Positions 26,274-34,946 of a DNA stretch of 64,000 nucleotides are shown piece after piece. The position numbers and the translations under genes were made by a program. The number at the start of each line of letters is the position of its first letter. Position 1 is the first letter of the stretch. Under the pieces are notes generated by a model. It worked only from the letters and a program-made list of their open reading frames with translations. It was not told where the DNA came from and made no database searches. Origin of the DNA: Geodermatophilus nigrescens (lineage in GTDB: Bacteria; Actinomycetota; Actinomycetes; Mycobacteriales; Geodermatophilaceae); assembly GCF_900129495.1 (NCBI RefSeq), contig NZ_FQVX01000003.1, positions 62,001-126,000 of the forward strand, in the 5' to 3' direction.

Positions 26274-27653
26274 ATGCTGACCGGACAGCAGTACAAGGAC
26301 TCGCTGAAGGACGGCCGGAAGGTCTACTTCCAGGGCCGGCAGATCGAGGACATGGAGACCGAGCCGGCGCTCGCGGTCCCGCTGCAGGTGGCCGCCGACG
26401 GCTACGACAAGCACTACTCGAGCGAGCCCGGCGCGGTGAACCCGCTCATCGACGCCCCGCGGTCCCCCGAGGAGCTCCGGGACAAGATCCCGGTGTTCAT
26501 GGAGATGGACCTGCTGCTCAACGTCACCTACCAGTCGCTGATGACGCTGCTGGTGGCCGCGCCGCGGATCGAGGCCGTGGCGCCGCAGTACGTCGAGCGC
26601 ATCACCGCCTACGTCGAGGACGCCAAGCGCCGCGACATCCGGATCACCGAGTGCATCACCGACGCCAAGGGCAACCGCAGCCGGCACCCCGCCGCCCAGG
26701 ACGACCCCGACTCCTACGTGCGGGTGGTCGACCGGACCGCCGACGGCGTGGTCATCCGCGGCGCCAAGCTGCACATCAGCGCCGCCGCGCTCGGCCACGA
26801 CCTCATGGTCATGCCCACCAAGAACATGCGGCCGGGCGAGGAGGACTGGGCGATCTGCGCCGCGGTGCCGGTGAACGCGCCGGGCGTGCACATCACCAAC
26901 ACCAGCTACCACCCCTACGGCCGCGACGAGCGCGACCACCCCACCAGCGCCAAGATCAGCGTGCCCGACAGCATGTGCATCTTCGACGACGTCTTCGTGC
27001 CCCACGAGCGCGTCTTCCTCGACGGCCAGGCCGAGCAGGCGGCCGTCTTCGCCCACTCCCTGGGCCTGTGGGAGCGCCTCGGCGGCACCGCGTTCATGGT
27101 CGAGCAGGCCGACGAGCTGGTGGGCCTCGCGCAGCTGATCGCCGAGGCCAACGGCGCGGCCAAGATCTCGCACATCCGCGAGAAGATCGACGAGATGATG
27201 ATCCACGCCACCCTGCTGCGGGCCGGCCTGGAGGCGGCGCTGCTGCACGCGCACGCGACGCCGCAGGGGTACTACTACCCCGACGACATGTACACCAACG
27301 TCACCAAGTTCCAGGGTGCCGCGCAGTTCTCGAAGATGGTGCGTCACCTGCACGAGATCGCCGGCGGGGCCGTGCTCACCGCGCCGTCGAACTCCGACTT
27401 CGAGAACGAGACGCTCGCGCCGTTCCTCGAGAAGTACATGTCCACCGGCGACGACGTCAGCGGCCGGTACCGGACCCAGCTGTTCCACGCGATCCGCGAC
27501 ACCACCGCGGACGCCTACGGCGGCTGGCACCACGTCACCAACCTGCAGTCCGGCGGCGGCATGTTCGCCCAGCGGCTGGTGACCCGCCGGCACTACGACA
27601 TGGACCGCGCCAAGCAGCTGGCCCTCAAGGCCGCCGGGCTCACCGGCGCCTGA
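26274..27653 (+). CDS. 4-hydroxyphenylacetate 3-hydroxylase (HpaB/AbfD) family protein, copy 2
   Basis: This 459-residue paralogue of the 24631 product starts at an ATG after GAGGAGC. The two share long collinear blocks (DPDSYVRVVDR, HSLGLWERLGG, KYMSTGDDV) but differ throughout, so this is an old duplication. AbfD-type cluster cysteines are again missing; TECITDAKGNRS has the single Cys. It stands alone behind its own promoter and operator, so it can be expressed independently of the operon copy. It may act on a different intermediate or pair with copy 1. FAD dependence is inferred from the family. Confidence 0.8.
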   Translation: MLTGQQYKDSLKDGRKVYFQGRQIEDMETEPALAVPLQVAADGYDKHYSSEPGAVNPLIDAPRSPEELRDKIPVFMEMDLLLNVTYQSLMTLLVAAPRIEAVAPQYVERITAYVEDAKRRDIRITECITDAKGNRSRHPAAQDDPDSYVRVVDRTADGVVIRGAKLHISAAALGHDLMVMPTKNMRPGEEDWAICAAVPVNAPGVHITNTSYHPYGRDERDHPTSAKISVPDSMCIFDDVFVPHERVFLDGQAEQAAVFAHSLGLWERLGGTAFMVEQADELVGLAQLIAEANGAAKISHIREKIDEMMIHATLLRAGLEAALLHAHATPQGYYYPDDMYTNVTKFQGAAQFSKMVRHLHEIAGGAVLTAPSNSDFENETLAPFLEKYMSTGDDVSGRYRTQLFHAIRDTTADAYGGWHHVTNLQSGGGMFAQRLVTRRHYDMDRAKQLALKAAGLTGA

Positions 27654-27667
27654 CCGCCCTCCCGGTC

Positions 27668-27694
27668 CCGCGGCGGCGTCCGACGCCGCCGCGG
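27668..27694 (+). terminator. GC-only hairpin after the HpaB-like gene
   Basis: Thirteen-base arms (27668-27680, 27682-27694) form a near-continuous palindrome; a realistic fold is a 10 bp stem with a 7 nt loop. A second, 9 bp hairpin (27743-27764) lies 26 nt before the next start codon. The 137 nt gap shows no operator of the TGACG type. Confidence 0.5.
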
Positions 27695-27790
27695 CCGGAC
27701 CCGGGCGCGCCCGCCCGCGGCGCCGCCCGCCCCCCGACAGCCCGCCCGGCGACGACGCCGGGCGGACCGCCGACGACAGGATGACCCCCC

Positions 27791-29032
27791 TTGCGCACCA
27801 GGAAGACCCTCGCCGGATGTGCGGCGCTCGCCGTCACCCTCACCGCCTGCAGCCAGCCGGCGGCGGACACCGACACCTCCGGCGGCCTGTCCGGCGACCC
27901 CGTGGTCCTCGGCGTCCAGTCCCAGGACACCGGGCCCTCGGCGTACCCGCAGAGCACCTACGGGGCCGAGGCGGCGGAGTGGTACGTCAACAACGAGCTC
28001 GGCGGGATCGGCGGGCGGCCGCTGGAGCTCGACGTCTGCTCCGGTGACGGGACGCCGGAGACCGGGGTGAGCTGCGCGAACGGGTTCGTCAGCTCCGACG
28101 TCCCGGTCGTGTTCGACGCCTACGACCAGGCCAGCGTCGGGGCGATGACGCCGATCCTCGGCGAGGCGGGCATCCCGATCGTGGGCACGCTCGCCGGCCA
28201 GGGAGTGGCGGAGGCCGCCGAGTACGGCACCGCCTTCTACTTCTCCGGCCCGCTGGAGACCAGCGCGCTCGGCATGGTCACGGTGCTGGCCGACCAGGGC
28301 GCCTCGACGGCGGCGCTGGCGGTCAACGACGTCCCCTCGTCGCACGGCTACGTCGACGACCTGGTCAAGCCGCTCGCCGGCGAGCTCGGTCTCGACGTCA
28401 CCGGCGTCTACACCACCGTCGACAACCTCAACTACCAGGTGCTCGCCCAGACCGAGCTCGCGGGCGAGCCCGACGTCGCGGGCGTCATCTCACTGCCCGA
28501 GGAGGCGTGCACCGGCCTGGTCCAGGCGCTGCGCCAGAACGGCTTCGAGGGCACCGTCTTCGCCGGGTCGTGCTCGCAGTTCATCGAGCAGCTGGCCGGC
28601 GAGGCGGCCGGGGCGATCGTGCAGCCCCGCCTGTGGGTGCCGCGGTCCTACGACAACGCGCCCGCCGAGGTGCAGGAGCAGCTCGACGCGTTCGCCGAGG
28701 CCATGGAGGCCGTCGGGTACGAGGACGAGCAGTCGGCCCGGTCGCTGTACTCCTTCGCCGGCATCGTCAACCTCGCGAACATCCTCGACGAGGTCGAGGG
28801 CGAGCTCACCGCGCAGGCGGTCACCGACGCCATGAAGGGCGTCCGCGACCTCCCGAGCTTCCTCGGCCCGGAGGTCACCTGCGACGGCGAGCAGTGGCCC
28901 GGCCGCCCGGGTGCCTGCAGCCACGAGGCGATCTTCTTCGAGGTCCAGGACGACGGGACGTTGGCGCCCGTCTCCGAGGACGGCTTCACCGAGCTCGACA
29001 CCGCCGTCGCCGAGCGCGTCGTCGGCACCTGA
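27791..29032 (+). CDS. ABC transporter substrate-binding lipoprotein (Liv-type), copy 1
   Basis: This periplasmic-binding-type lipoprotein has 413 residues from a TTG start; the only nearby ATG is out of frame. The signal peptide ends in a lipobox (VTLTACSQ). The mature part matches type-1 binding proteins of the branched-chain amino acid/amide class. It is encoded just upstream of its permease and ATPases. By eye it is about nine-tenths identical in the mature part to the second copy at 33629, with identical total length. Family members often bind carboxylates rather than amino acids, which would suit the catabolic island. Confidence 0.88.
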   Translation: MRTRKTLAGCAALAVTLTACSQPAADTDTSGGLSGDPVVLGVQSQDTGPSAYPQSTYGAEAAEWYVNNELGGIGGRPLELDVCSGDGTPETGVSCANGFVSSDVPVVFDAYDQASVGAMTPILGEAGIPIVGTLAGQGVAEAAEYGTAFYFSGPLETSALGMVTVLADQGASTAALAVNDVPSSHGYVDDLVKPLAGELGLDVTGVYTTVDNLNYQVLAQTELAGEPDVAGVISLPEEACTGLVQALRQNGFEGTVFAGSCSQFIEQLAGEAAGAIVQPRLWVPRSYDNAPAEVQEQLDAFAEAMEAVGYEDEQSARSLYSFAGIVNLANILDEVEGELTAQAVTDAMKGVRDLPSFLGPEVTCDGEQWPGRPGACSHEAIFFEVQDDGTLAPVSEDGFTELDTAVAERVVGT

Positions 29033-29080
29033 CCCCGCCCGCCCGCACCCCCGGCCTCCGCTGACCGCGAGGAGTCAACG

Positions 29081-31096
29081 ATGACCACCCTTCTCGAGTT
29101 CGCCGCCCTCGGGCTGGGGCTCGGAGCCGTCTACATCGGCCTGTCCACCGGTCTGCTGCTGGTCTACCGGGCCACCGGGATCATCAACTTCGCCCAGGGC
29201 GCCATGGCCATGTGGGGCGCCTACGTCTTCGCCCGCGTGCAGGACGACGGCGAGCTGGTGCTGCCGATCGGCACGATCTGGTTCCCCGAGCCGCCGGGCA
29301 CGGCGGTCGCCCTGCTCGTCGGCCTGGCCAATGCCGTCGTGCTCGGCGTGCTGGCGCACTACCTGGTGTTCCGCCCGGTCCGGCGGGCGCCGGCGCTGGC
29401 CCAGGTGGTCGTCTCGATCGGCCTGATGGTCGCGCTGCAGGCGCTGGCGGTCATCCGGTTCGGGCCCAACAGCATCCAGGTGGAGTCGATCCTGCCCACC
29501 GGCTCGATCGAGCTCCTCGGCGCCACCGTGCCGCTCCGCGAGCTGACGATGGTGGCGATCATGATCGTCCTCGCGGCGGCGGTCTGGGCCTACCTGCGGC
29601 TCACCGCGTCCGGCCGGGCCACCCGCGCGGCATCGGAGAACGAGCGCGGCGCGGTGCTCATGGGCTTCTCGCCCGACCGGCTCGCGCTCATCGCGCTGGT
29701 GCTCGCCTCGCTGGTCAGCACGATGGCCGTCGTCATGGGCGGCTCGCTCACCGGCCTGAGCCCGGCCAACTACACGCTGCTGGTCGTCCCGGCCCTCGCC
29801 GTCGTGCTCATCGCCCGGCTGGAGTCGATCGGCCTGGCGGTGGCCGGCGCGATCGGGCTGGGGATCATCCAGTCGGAGCTGTCGCTGCTGGCCACCCGCA
29901 GCTGGTGGCCGCAGTGGGCGCAGTCGGGCCTGGACCAGGTGCTGCCCTTCCTCCTGGTGATGATCATCCTGTTCGCCTTCGGCAAGCGGCTGCCGGCCCG
30001 CGGCTCGCTGCAGTCGGTGCGGCTGCCCGACGTCGTCGTCCCGCGGTTCGTGCCCTGGAAGGCCGCCCTGCTGGTCGGCATCGCCGTCGCCTGCCTGGTG
30101 TTCTTCACCCCGAGCTACCGCTTCGGCCTGACGACGTCGCTGATCATCGCGATCCTCGCCCTGTCCTACGTGGTCATCACCGGCTACCTCGGGCAGATCT
30201 CGCTGGCCCAGTCGGCGTTCGCCGGCGCCGCCGGGTTCGCCCTGTCGAAGCTGACGACGGCGTGGGACGTGCCCTTCCCGATCGCGATCGTCGTCTGCGC
30301 GACGCTGGCGGCGGCGCTGGGCATGCTCGTGGCGCTGCCGGCCTTCCGGATCCGCGGCGTGCAGCTGGCCATCGTCACCATCGCCGCGGCGCTGGCCATC
30401 GAGCGGTTCGTCTTCGACAACTACAGCCTGACGCCGCCCACCGGGAACCCGATCGGCCGGCCGACGCTCTTCGGCATCGACTTCGCCATCCGCGAGGGCC
30501 GCAACCTCGCCCGGCTGGAGTTCTCGCTGATGGTCCTGGCGATCCTCGTGCTGATGGTGCTGCTGTTCGTCCGCATCGCCCGCGGCGACACCGGCCGCGC
30601 CTTCCTCGCCGTCCGCGCCAACGAGCGGGCCGCGGCCTCGGTCGGCATCGACGTCCGGCGCACCAAGCTCATCGGGTTCGGCCTGTCGGCGTTCATCGCC
30701 GGCGTCGCCGGGTGCCTGATCGGCTACAGCCGCGGCGAGCTGTCGGCGGAGTCGTTCTCCGTGGTCGTCGGCCTCTCGGTGCTCGCCGTCGCCTACCTCG
30801 GCGGGATCACCTCGTTCGGCGGCGCCCTGGTGGCCGGCGTCCTCGGCCCGCTGGGGCTGGTCTACACCGCCCTGCACTCGGTGTTCGACATGGGCAACGC
30901 CTACCCGCTGATCACCGGCATCGGGCTGATCCTCACCGCCGTCCTCAACCCCTCGGGCATCGCCGGCGAGACCCGGCACCAGGTCGAGTGGGTCAAGAGG
31001 AAGCTGCGCTCCGGCCGCGCCGCGCCCCCGGCGGCCGCCGACGCCGCGCCCGCCCCCGTCCCCGCCGAGAAGCCGAGGGAGACCACCGGTGTCTGA
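29081..31096 (+). CDS. fused LivH-LivM-type ABC permease
   Basis: The protein has 671 residues. The N-terminal half (about 1-310) has the LivH pattern, with GLSTGLLLVYRATGIINFAQG and RARRAPALAQVVVSIGL-like segments. The C-terminal half (about 325-640) has the LivM signature GYLGQISLAQSAFAGAAGF and GDTGRAFLAVRANERAAASVGI. Both halves are multi-spanning, so one chain supplies the whole membrane channel. The last 35 residues are Pro/Ala-rich and cytoplasmic. The ATG follows GAGGAG. The stop overlaps livG by 8 bp. Fusion of these two permeases is known but less common than separate genes. Confidence 0.9.
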   Translation: MTTLLEFAALGLGLGAVYIGLSTGLLLVYRATGIINFAQGAMAMWGAYVFARVQDDGELVLPIGTIWFPEPPGTAVALLVGLANAVVLGVLAHYLVFRPVRRAPALAQVVVSIGLMVALQALAVIRFGPNSIQVESILPTGSIELLGATVPLRELTMVAIMIVLAAAVWAYLRLTASGRATRAASENERGAVLMGFSPDRLALIALVLASLVSTMAVVMGGSLTGLSPANYTLLVVPALAVVLIARLESIGLAVAGAIGLGIIQSELSLLATRSWWPQWAQSGLDQVLPFLLVMIILFAFGKRLPARGSLQSVRLPDVVVPRFVPWKAALLVGIAVACLVFFTPSYRFGLTTSLIIAILALSYVVITGYLGQISLAQSAFAGAAGFALSKLTTAWDVPFPIAIVVCATLAAALGMLVALPAFRIRGVQLAIVTIAAALAIERFVFDNYSLTPPTGNPIGRPTLFGIDFAIREGRNLARLEFSLMVLAILVLMVLLFVRIARGDTGRAFLAVRANERAAASVGIDVRRTKLIGFGLSAFIAGVAGCLIGYSRGELSAESFSVVVGLSVLAVAYLGGITSFGGALVAGVLGPLGLVYTALHSVFDMGNAYPLITGIGLILTAVLNPSGIAGETRHQVEWVKRKLRSGRAAPPAAADAAPAPVPAEKPRETTGV

Positions 31097-31859
31097 GCCC
31101 CGCGCAGGTCTGCACACCACGTCCCTGACCGTCCGCTACGGCGGAGTGGTCGCCAACGCCGACATCTCGCTGTCGGTGGAGCCCGGCCAGGTCGTCGGCC
31201 TGATCGGCCCCAACGGCGCGGGGAAGACGACGTTCGTCGACGCCGTCACCGGCTTCACCGCCTGCACCGGCTCCGTGGAACTCGACGGGCAGTCGCTCGA
31301 CGGGCTGCCCCCGCACCGCCGCCGGGCGCTGGGCCTCACCCGCACCTGGCAGTCGGGGGAGCTGTTCGGCAACCTCACCGTCGCCGAGAACATCCTGGTG
31401 GCGGCCCGGCCGGGCGGCGCGGGCGCGCTGTGGCGCGACGTCTTCGGCCGCCGGGACGCCGCAGGGAAGGCGGTGGTCGGCCGCGCGCTCGACGCCGTCG
31501 GGCTCACCGGCGTGGCCGGCACCCTCGCCCGCGACCTGACCCTCGGCCAGCAGAAGCTGGTCGGCGTCGCCCGGGCGCTGGCCGGCACCTGCCGGCTGCT
31601 GCTGCTCGACGAGCCCGCCGCGGGCCTGGACTCCAACGAGAGCCTCGAGTTCGCCGAGCGGGTGCGCAGCATCGCCGCCCAGGGCCCCGGGGTGCTGCTC
31701 ATCGACCACGACATGTCGCTGGTGCTCGGCGTCTGCGACGTCGTGTGCGTCCTCGAGTTCGGCAAGCCGATCTTCACCGGGCCGCCCGCGGTGGCCCGCA
31801 CCGACCCGGCCGTCGTCGCGGCCTACCTGGGAGCCCCGATGGAGACCGTCGATGCCTGA
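31089..31859 (+). CDS. livG: ABC transporter ATPase, LivG-like
   Basis: The protein has 256 residues. Walker A is GPNGAGKTT (residues 40-48), the signature is LTLGQQKLVGVARAL (a degenerate LSGGQ typical of some LivG proteins) and Walker B is LLLLDEPAAGLD. It energises the fused permease together with the LivF-like protein. The GTG start overlaps the permease stop by 8 bp, and its own stop overlaps livF by 8 bp. Confidence 0.9.
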   Translation: MSEPRAGLHTTSLTVRYGGVVANADISLSVEPGQVVGLIGPNGAGKTTFVDAVTGFTACTGSVELDGQSLDGLPPHRRRALGLTRTWQSGELFGNLTVAENILVAARPGGAGALWRDVFGRRDAAGKAVVGRALDAVGLTGVAGTLARDLTLGQQKLVGVARALAGTCRLLLLDEPAAGLDSNESLEFAERVRSIAAQGPGVLLIDHDMSLVLGVCDVVCVLEFGKPIFTGPPAVARTDPAVVAAYLGAPMETVDA

Positions 31860-32670
31860 CACCACCGCCCCCGACGGCGGCCCGCTGCTCGTCGTCGACG
31901 GGCTCACCGCCGGCTACAACGGCGTCCCCGCCATCCGCGACCTGTCGTTCACCGTCGGCGCCGGCGAGGTCGTCTCCGTGCTCGGCCCCAACGGCGCGGG
32001 CAAGACGACGTCGCTGCTGGCGATCGTCGGCCTGGTGCCGCCGATGGCCGGGTCGGTCACGGCGCTCGGCCGGCCGGTCAACGTGCGGCGCCCGCACGAG
32101 CTGGCCCGGCGCGGCGTGCTGCTGGTCCCCGACGACCGCGGGATCTTCCCCGGCCTCACCGTGCGCGACCACTTCCGGCTGGCCCAGCGCAGGCAGGACC
32201 CGGCCCGAGAGGCCGCCGTCCTCGACCGCTTCCCGGCGCTGAAGGGCCTGCTGGGCCGCCGCGTGGGGCTGTGCTCGGGCGGTGAGCAGCAGATGCTCAC
32301 CATCGCCAAGGCGCTGCTCGGCCGGCCCCGCGTGCTCATGATCGACGAGATGAGCCTCGGGCTCGCGCCCAAGATCGTGCAGGAGATGCTGCCCTCGATC
32401 CGCGCGCTGGCCCGCGAGGAGGGCATCGGCGTCGTGCTGGTCGAGCAGCACATCGAGCTCGCCCTGTCGGTGTCCGACCGCGGGGTGATCCTCAACCACG
32501 GCCGCGTGGTCCTCGAGGGGGCCGCCCGCGACCTCCTGGCGCACCGCGACCAGGTGGAGGCCGCCTACTTCGGCGCCGACGAGTTCGCCGGGAGCGACGT
32601 CCCCGGCGGGGCCGCGGACGGCGGGGCCGGCGGCAGCGGGGCCACCAGCGCCGCGGTGGTGGCCTCCTGA
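31852..32670 (+). CDS. livF: ABC transporter ATPase, LivF-like
   Basis: The protein has 272 residues. Walker A is GPNGAGKTT (residues 45-53), the signature is CSGGEQQML and Walker B is RVLMIDEMSLGLAP, all in the LivF style. After residue about 240 there is a Gly/Ala/Ser-rich tail (DVPGGAADGGAGGSGATSAAVVAS) not seen in short LivF proteins. The TGA stop lies within a CTGA that probably also starts the next gene. Confidence 0.9.
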   Translation: MPDTTAPDGGPLLVVDGLTAGYNGVPAIRDLSFTVGAGEVVSVLGPNGAGKTTSLLAIVGLVPPMAGSVTALGRPVNVRRPHELARRGVLLVPDDRGIFPGLTVRDHFRLAQRRQDPAREAAVLDRFPALKGLLGRRVGLCSGGEQQMLTIAKALLGRPRVLMIDEMSLGLAPKIVQEMLPSIRALAREEGIGVVLVEQHIELALSVSDRGVILNHGRVVLEGAARDLLAHRDQVEAAYFGADEFAGSDVPGGAADGGAGGSGATSAAVVAS

Positions 32671-33509
32671 CGGAGCGGGGCACGGTCTCGGTCGACGGCG
32701 CCGCCGTCGCCTGGGAGCGCTGGCCGGGCGGGGCGCCGTCGCTGGTCCTGGTGCACGGCACCTCCGCCCACACCGGCTGGTGGCACGGCACCGTCCCGGC
32801 GCTGGCCGGGCGGCACGACGTCGTCGCGCTCGACCTGTCGGGGCACGGCGACAGCGGTCGCCGCGCGCGCTACTCCATGGCCGGCTGGTCGGCCGAGGTG
32901 CTCGCCGTGGTCGCCGCGCTCGGCCTGGACCGCCCGGTGCTGGTCGGCCACAGCGTCGGCGGGCTGGTCGCCGCCGGCGCCGCCGCCCGGGCGCCGGAGG
33001 CGGTGTCGGGGCTGGTGCTGCTCGACTCGATCCCCGAGGAGCCCGCACGCCCGCCGGAGCCCCCGCCGGCACCCTCCCGGCCGCGCGGGACCCGGGTCTT
33101 CCCCGACGTCGCCGCGGCGGTCGCGGCCTACCGCCTCGCCCCGCCGCAGGACGTGGGCGACCTGGCCGCGCTCGCGTACGTGGCCGGGCGCTCCGTGCGG
33201 CCGGTGCCCGGCGGCGTGGGGTGGAAGGTCGACGGCGCGATCTTCGACGTCGTGCTGCGCCCCGGCCTCACCGACTCCCTCGACGGCGTGACCTGCCCGG
33301 TGTCGGTCGTCCGCGGCGAGCACAGCGCGCTGGTGGGCCCGGACGCCGCGGCGGCGCTGGCGCGCCGGTGGGGCCGGCCGGTGCCGCAGCACACCGTCGC
33401 CGGGGCGGCCCACCACCTGGTGCTCGACGACGTCGCGGGCACCCAGCGAGCGCTGCTCGCCGCCCTCGACGACGTCCTCGCGTCCTCCGACGGGTCCGCG
33501 CACCGCTAG
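32667..33509 (+). CDS. alpha/beta hydrolase with probable CTG start
   Basis: The fold is clear: LVLVHGTSAHTGWWHG (oxyanion HG), nucleophile elbow VGHSVGGLVAAG and a C-terminal His in AAHHLVLDD. The first ATG/GTG/TTG in this frame is the GTG at 32751, which falls inside the LVHG motif and would delete the first strands. Upstream codons read TERGTVSVDGAAVAWERW, a normal hydrolase N-terminus. The only start that explains it is CTG at 32667, overlapping the LivF stop as CTGA, like the ATGA/GTGA junctions used elsewhere here. From CTG the protein has 280 residues. It probably hydrolyses an ester or thioester of the imported compound. Confidence 0.7.
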   Translation: MTERGTVSVDGAAVAWERWPGGAPSLVLVHGTSAHTGWWHGTVPALAGRHDVVALDLSGHGDSGRRARYSMAGWSAEVLAVVAALGLDRPVLVGHSVGGLVAAGAAARAPEAVSGLVLLDSIPEEPARPPEPPPAPSRPRGTRVFPDVAAAVAAYRLAPPQDVGDLAALAYVAGRSVRPVPGGVGWKVDGAIFDVVLRPGLTDSLDGVTCPVSVVRGEHSALVGPDAAAALARRWGRPVPQHTVAGAAHHLVLDDVAGTQRALLAALDDVLASSDGSAHR

Positions 33510-33513
33510 ACCT

Positions 33514-33541
33514 TGACGTCAACGTCAGGTCAGGCCAGGCT
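33514..33541 (+). promoter_or_regulatory. operator TGACGTCAACGTCA and promoter of second binding-protein gene
   Basis: This perfect TGACG-N4-CGTCA site (33514-33527) begins 5 nt after the hydrolase stop. With the preceding T it supplies a TTGACG -35, and CAGGCT at 33536-33541 is the -10 candidate at 17 nt. It gives the second binding-protein gene its own control, separate from the transporter operon. Confidence 0.6.
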
Positions 33542-33628
33542 CCGCTGCGTGACGCGTGCCACAGGCCGTGGCACCCCACCGGCCCCGGCCGGTCCCGTCC
33601 GCACCACCCGGACTCGAAGGAGAGTCAG

Positions 33629-34870
33629 ATGAAGCGACTGGCGGCCGCATCGGCCGGCGCGGCGGTCCTGCTGTTGGCCACCGCGTGCAGCGAGCCCGCG
33701 GCCGACGCGGACTCGAGCGGCGACCTCAGCGGCGACCCCGTGGTGATCGGGGTGCAGTCCCTCGACACCGGCCCGGTCGCCTACCCGCAGAACACCTACG
33801 GGGCCGAGGCGGCCGAGTGGTACGTGAACAACGAGCTCGGCGGGATCGGCGGGCGCCCCCTCGAGCTCGACATCTGCTCCGGCGACGGCACACCTGAGAC
33901 CGGTGTCAATTGCGCGAACGGGTTCGTCAGCTCCGACGTCCCCGTCGTGTTCGACGCCTACGACGGCACGAGCGTCGGCGCGATGACGCCGATCCTCGCC
34001 GAGGCGGGCATCCCGATCGTGGGCACGCTCGCCGGCCAGGGAGTGGCGGAGGCCGCCGAGTACGGCACCGCCTTCTACTTCTCCGGCCCACTGGAGACCA
34101 GCGCGCTGGGGATGGTCACCGTGCTCTCCGACCAGGGCGCCGCCACCGCCGCGCTCGCCGTCACCGACGCGCCGTCGTCGCACGGCTACGTCGACCAGCT
34201 GGTCAAGCCGCTGGGCGAGGAGCTCGGCCTCGACGTCACCGGCGTCTACACCACCGTCGACAACCTGAACTACCAGGTGCTCGCCCAGACCGAGCTGGCC
34301 AGCGACCCCGACGTCGCCGGGGTCATCGCCCTCCCGGAGGACGCCTGCACCGGCCTGGTCCAGGCACTCCGGCAGAACGGCTTCGAGGGCACGATGTTCG
34401 CCGGCTCCTGCTCCCAGTTCATCGAGGAGCTCGGCGGCGAGGCCGCGGGCGCCATCGTCCAGCCGCGCCTGTGGGTGCCGCGCTCCTACGACAACGCGCC
34501 CCCCGAGGTGCAGGAGGAGCTCGACGCCTTCTCCGAGGCCATGGAGGCCGTGGGCTACGAGGACGAGCTGTCGGCCCGGTCGCTGTACTCCTTCGCCGGC
34601 ATCGTCAACCTCGCCACCATCCTCGACGAGATGGACGGCGAGATCACCGCGCAGGCGGTCACCGACGCGATGAAGGCCGTGCAGGACTTCAAGACGTTCC
34701 TCGGGCCCGAGGTGACCTGCGACGGCGAGCAGTGGCCCGGCCGCCCGGGCGCCTGCAGCCACGAGGCGATCTTCTTCGAGGTCCAGGACGACGGGACGCT
34801 CGCCCCGGTCGACGACGAGGGCTTCACCGAGCTCGACACCTCGGTCGCCGAGCGCGCGATCACCGGCTGA
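33629..34870 (+). CDS. ABC transporter substrate-binding lipoprotein (Liv-type), copy 2
   Basis: The protein has 413 residues from an ATG after GGAG. The lipobox is LLATACSEP. It is collinear with the 27791 product; signal peptides differ but mature sequences share very long identical runs (e.g. NGFVSSDVPVVFDAYD, VYTTVDNLNYQVLAQTEL). This is a recent duplication or one kept nearly identical. Unlike copy 1 it has a TGACG-type operator directly upstream, so its dose can be raised on induction. Only one permease/ATPase set is present for both. Confidence 0.88.
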   Translation: MKRLAAASAGAAVLLLATACSEPAADADSSGDLSGDPVVIGVQSLDTGPVAYPQNTYGAEAAEWYVNNELGGIGGRPLELDICSGDGTPETGVNCANGFVSSDVPVVFDAYDGTSVGAMTPILAEAGIPIVGTLAGQGVAEAAEYGTAFYFSGPLETSALGMVTVLSDQGAATAALAVTDAPSSHGYVDQLVKPLGEELGLDVTGVYTTVDNLNYQVLAQTELASDPDVAGVIALPEDACTGLVQALRQNGFEGTMFAGSCSQFIEELGGEAAGAIVQPRLWVPRSYDNAPPEVQEELDAFSEAMEAVGYEDELSARSLYSFAGIVNLATILDEMDGEITAQAVTDAMKAVQDFKTFLGPEVTCDGEQWPGRPGACSHEAIFFEVQDDGTLAPVDDEGFTELDTSVAERAITG

Positions 34871-34946
34871 CCACCCGCCCGGGGCCGGCCGCGCGGCCGG
34901 CCCCGGGCGCCCGCTCCCCCGCCCCGCCGACGCAGGAGCCCTCCCC

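Noticed and set aside
24631..27653. 4-hydroxybutyryl-CoA dehydratase/vinylacetyl-CoA isomerase identity for the two HpaB/AbfD-like genes
   Set aside because: The Fe-S cluster cysteines (CxxxC pair and the later Cys) are absent from both proteins.
29075..31120. Long antisense reading frame opposite the LivH-LivM permease
   Set aside because: Its translation is a low-complexity Arg/Gly/Asp/His-rich mirror of GC-rich coding DNA with no fold or motif; many similar shadows occur throughout the window.
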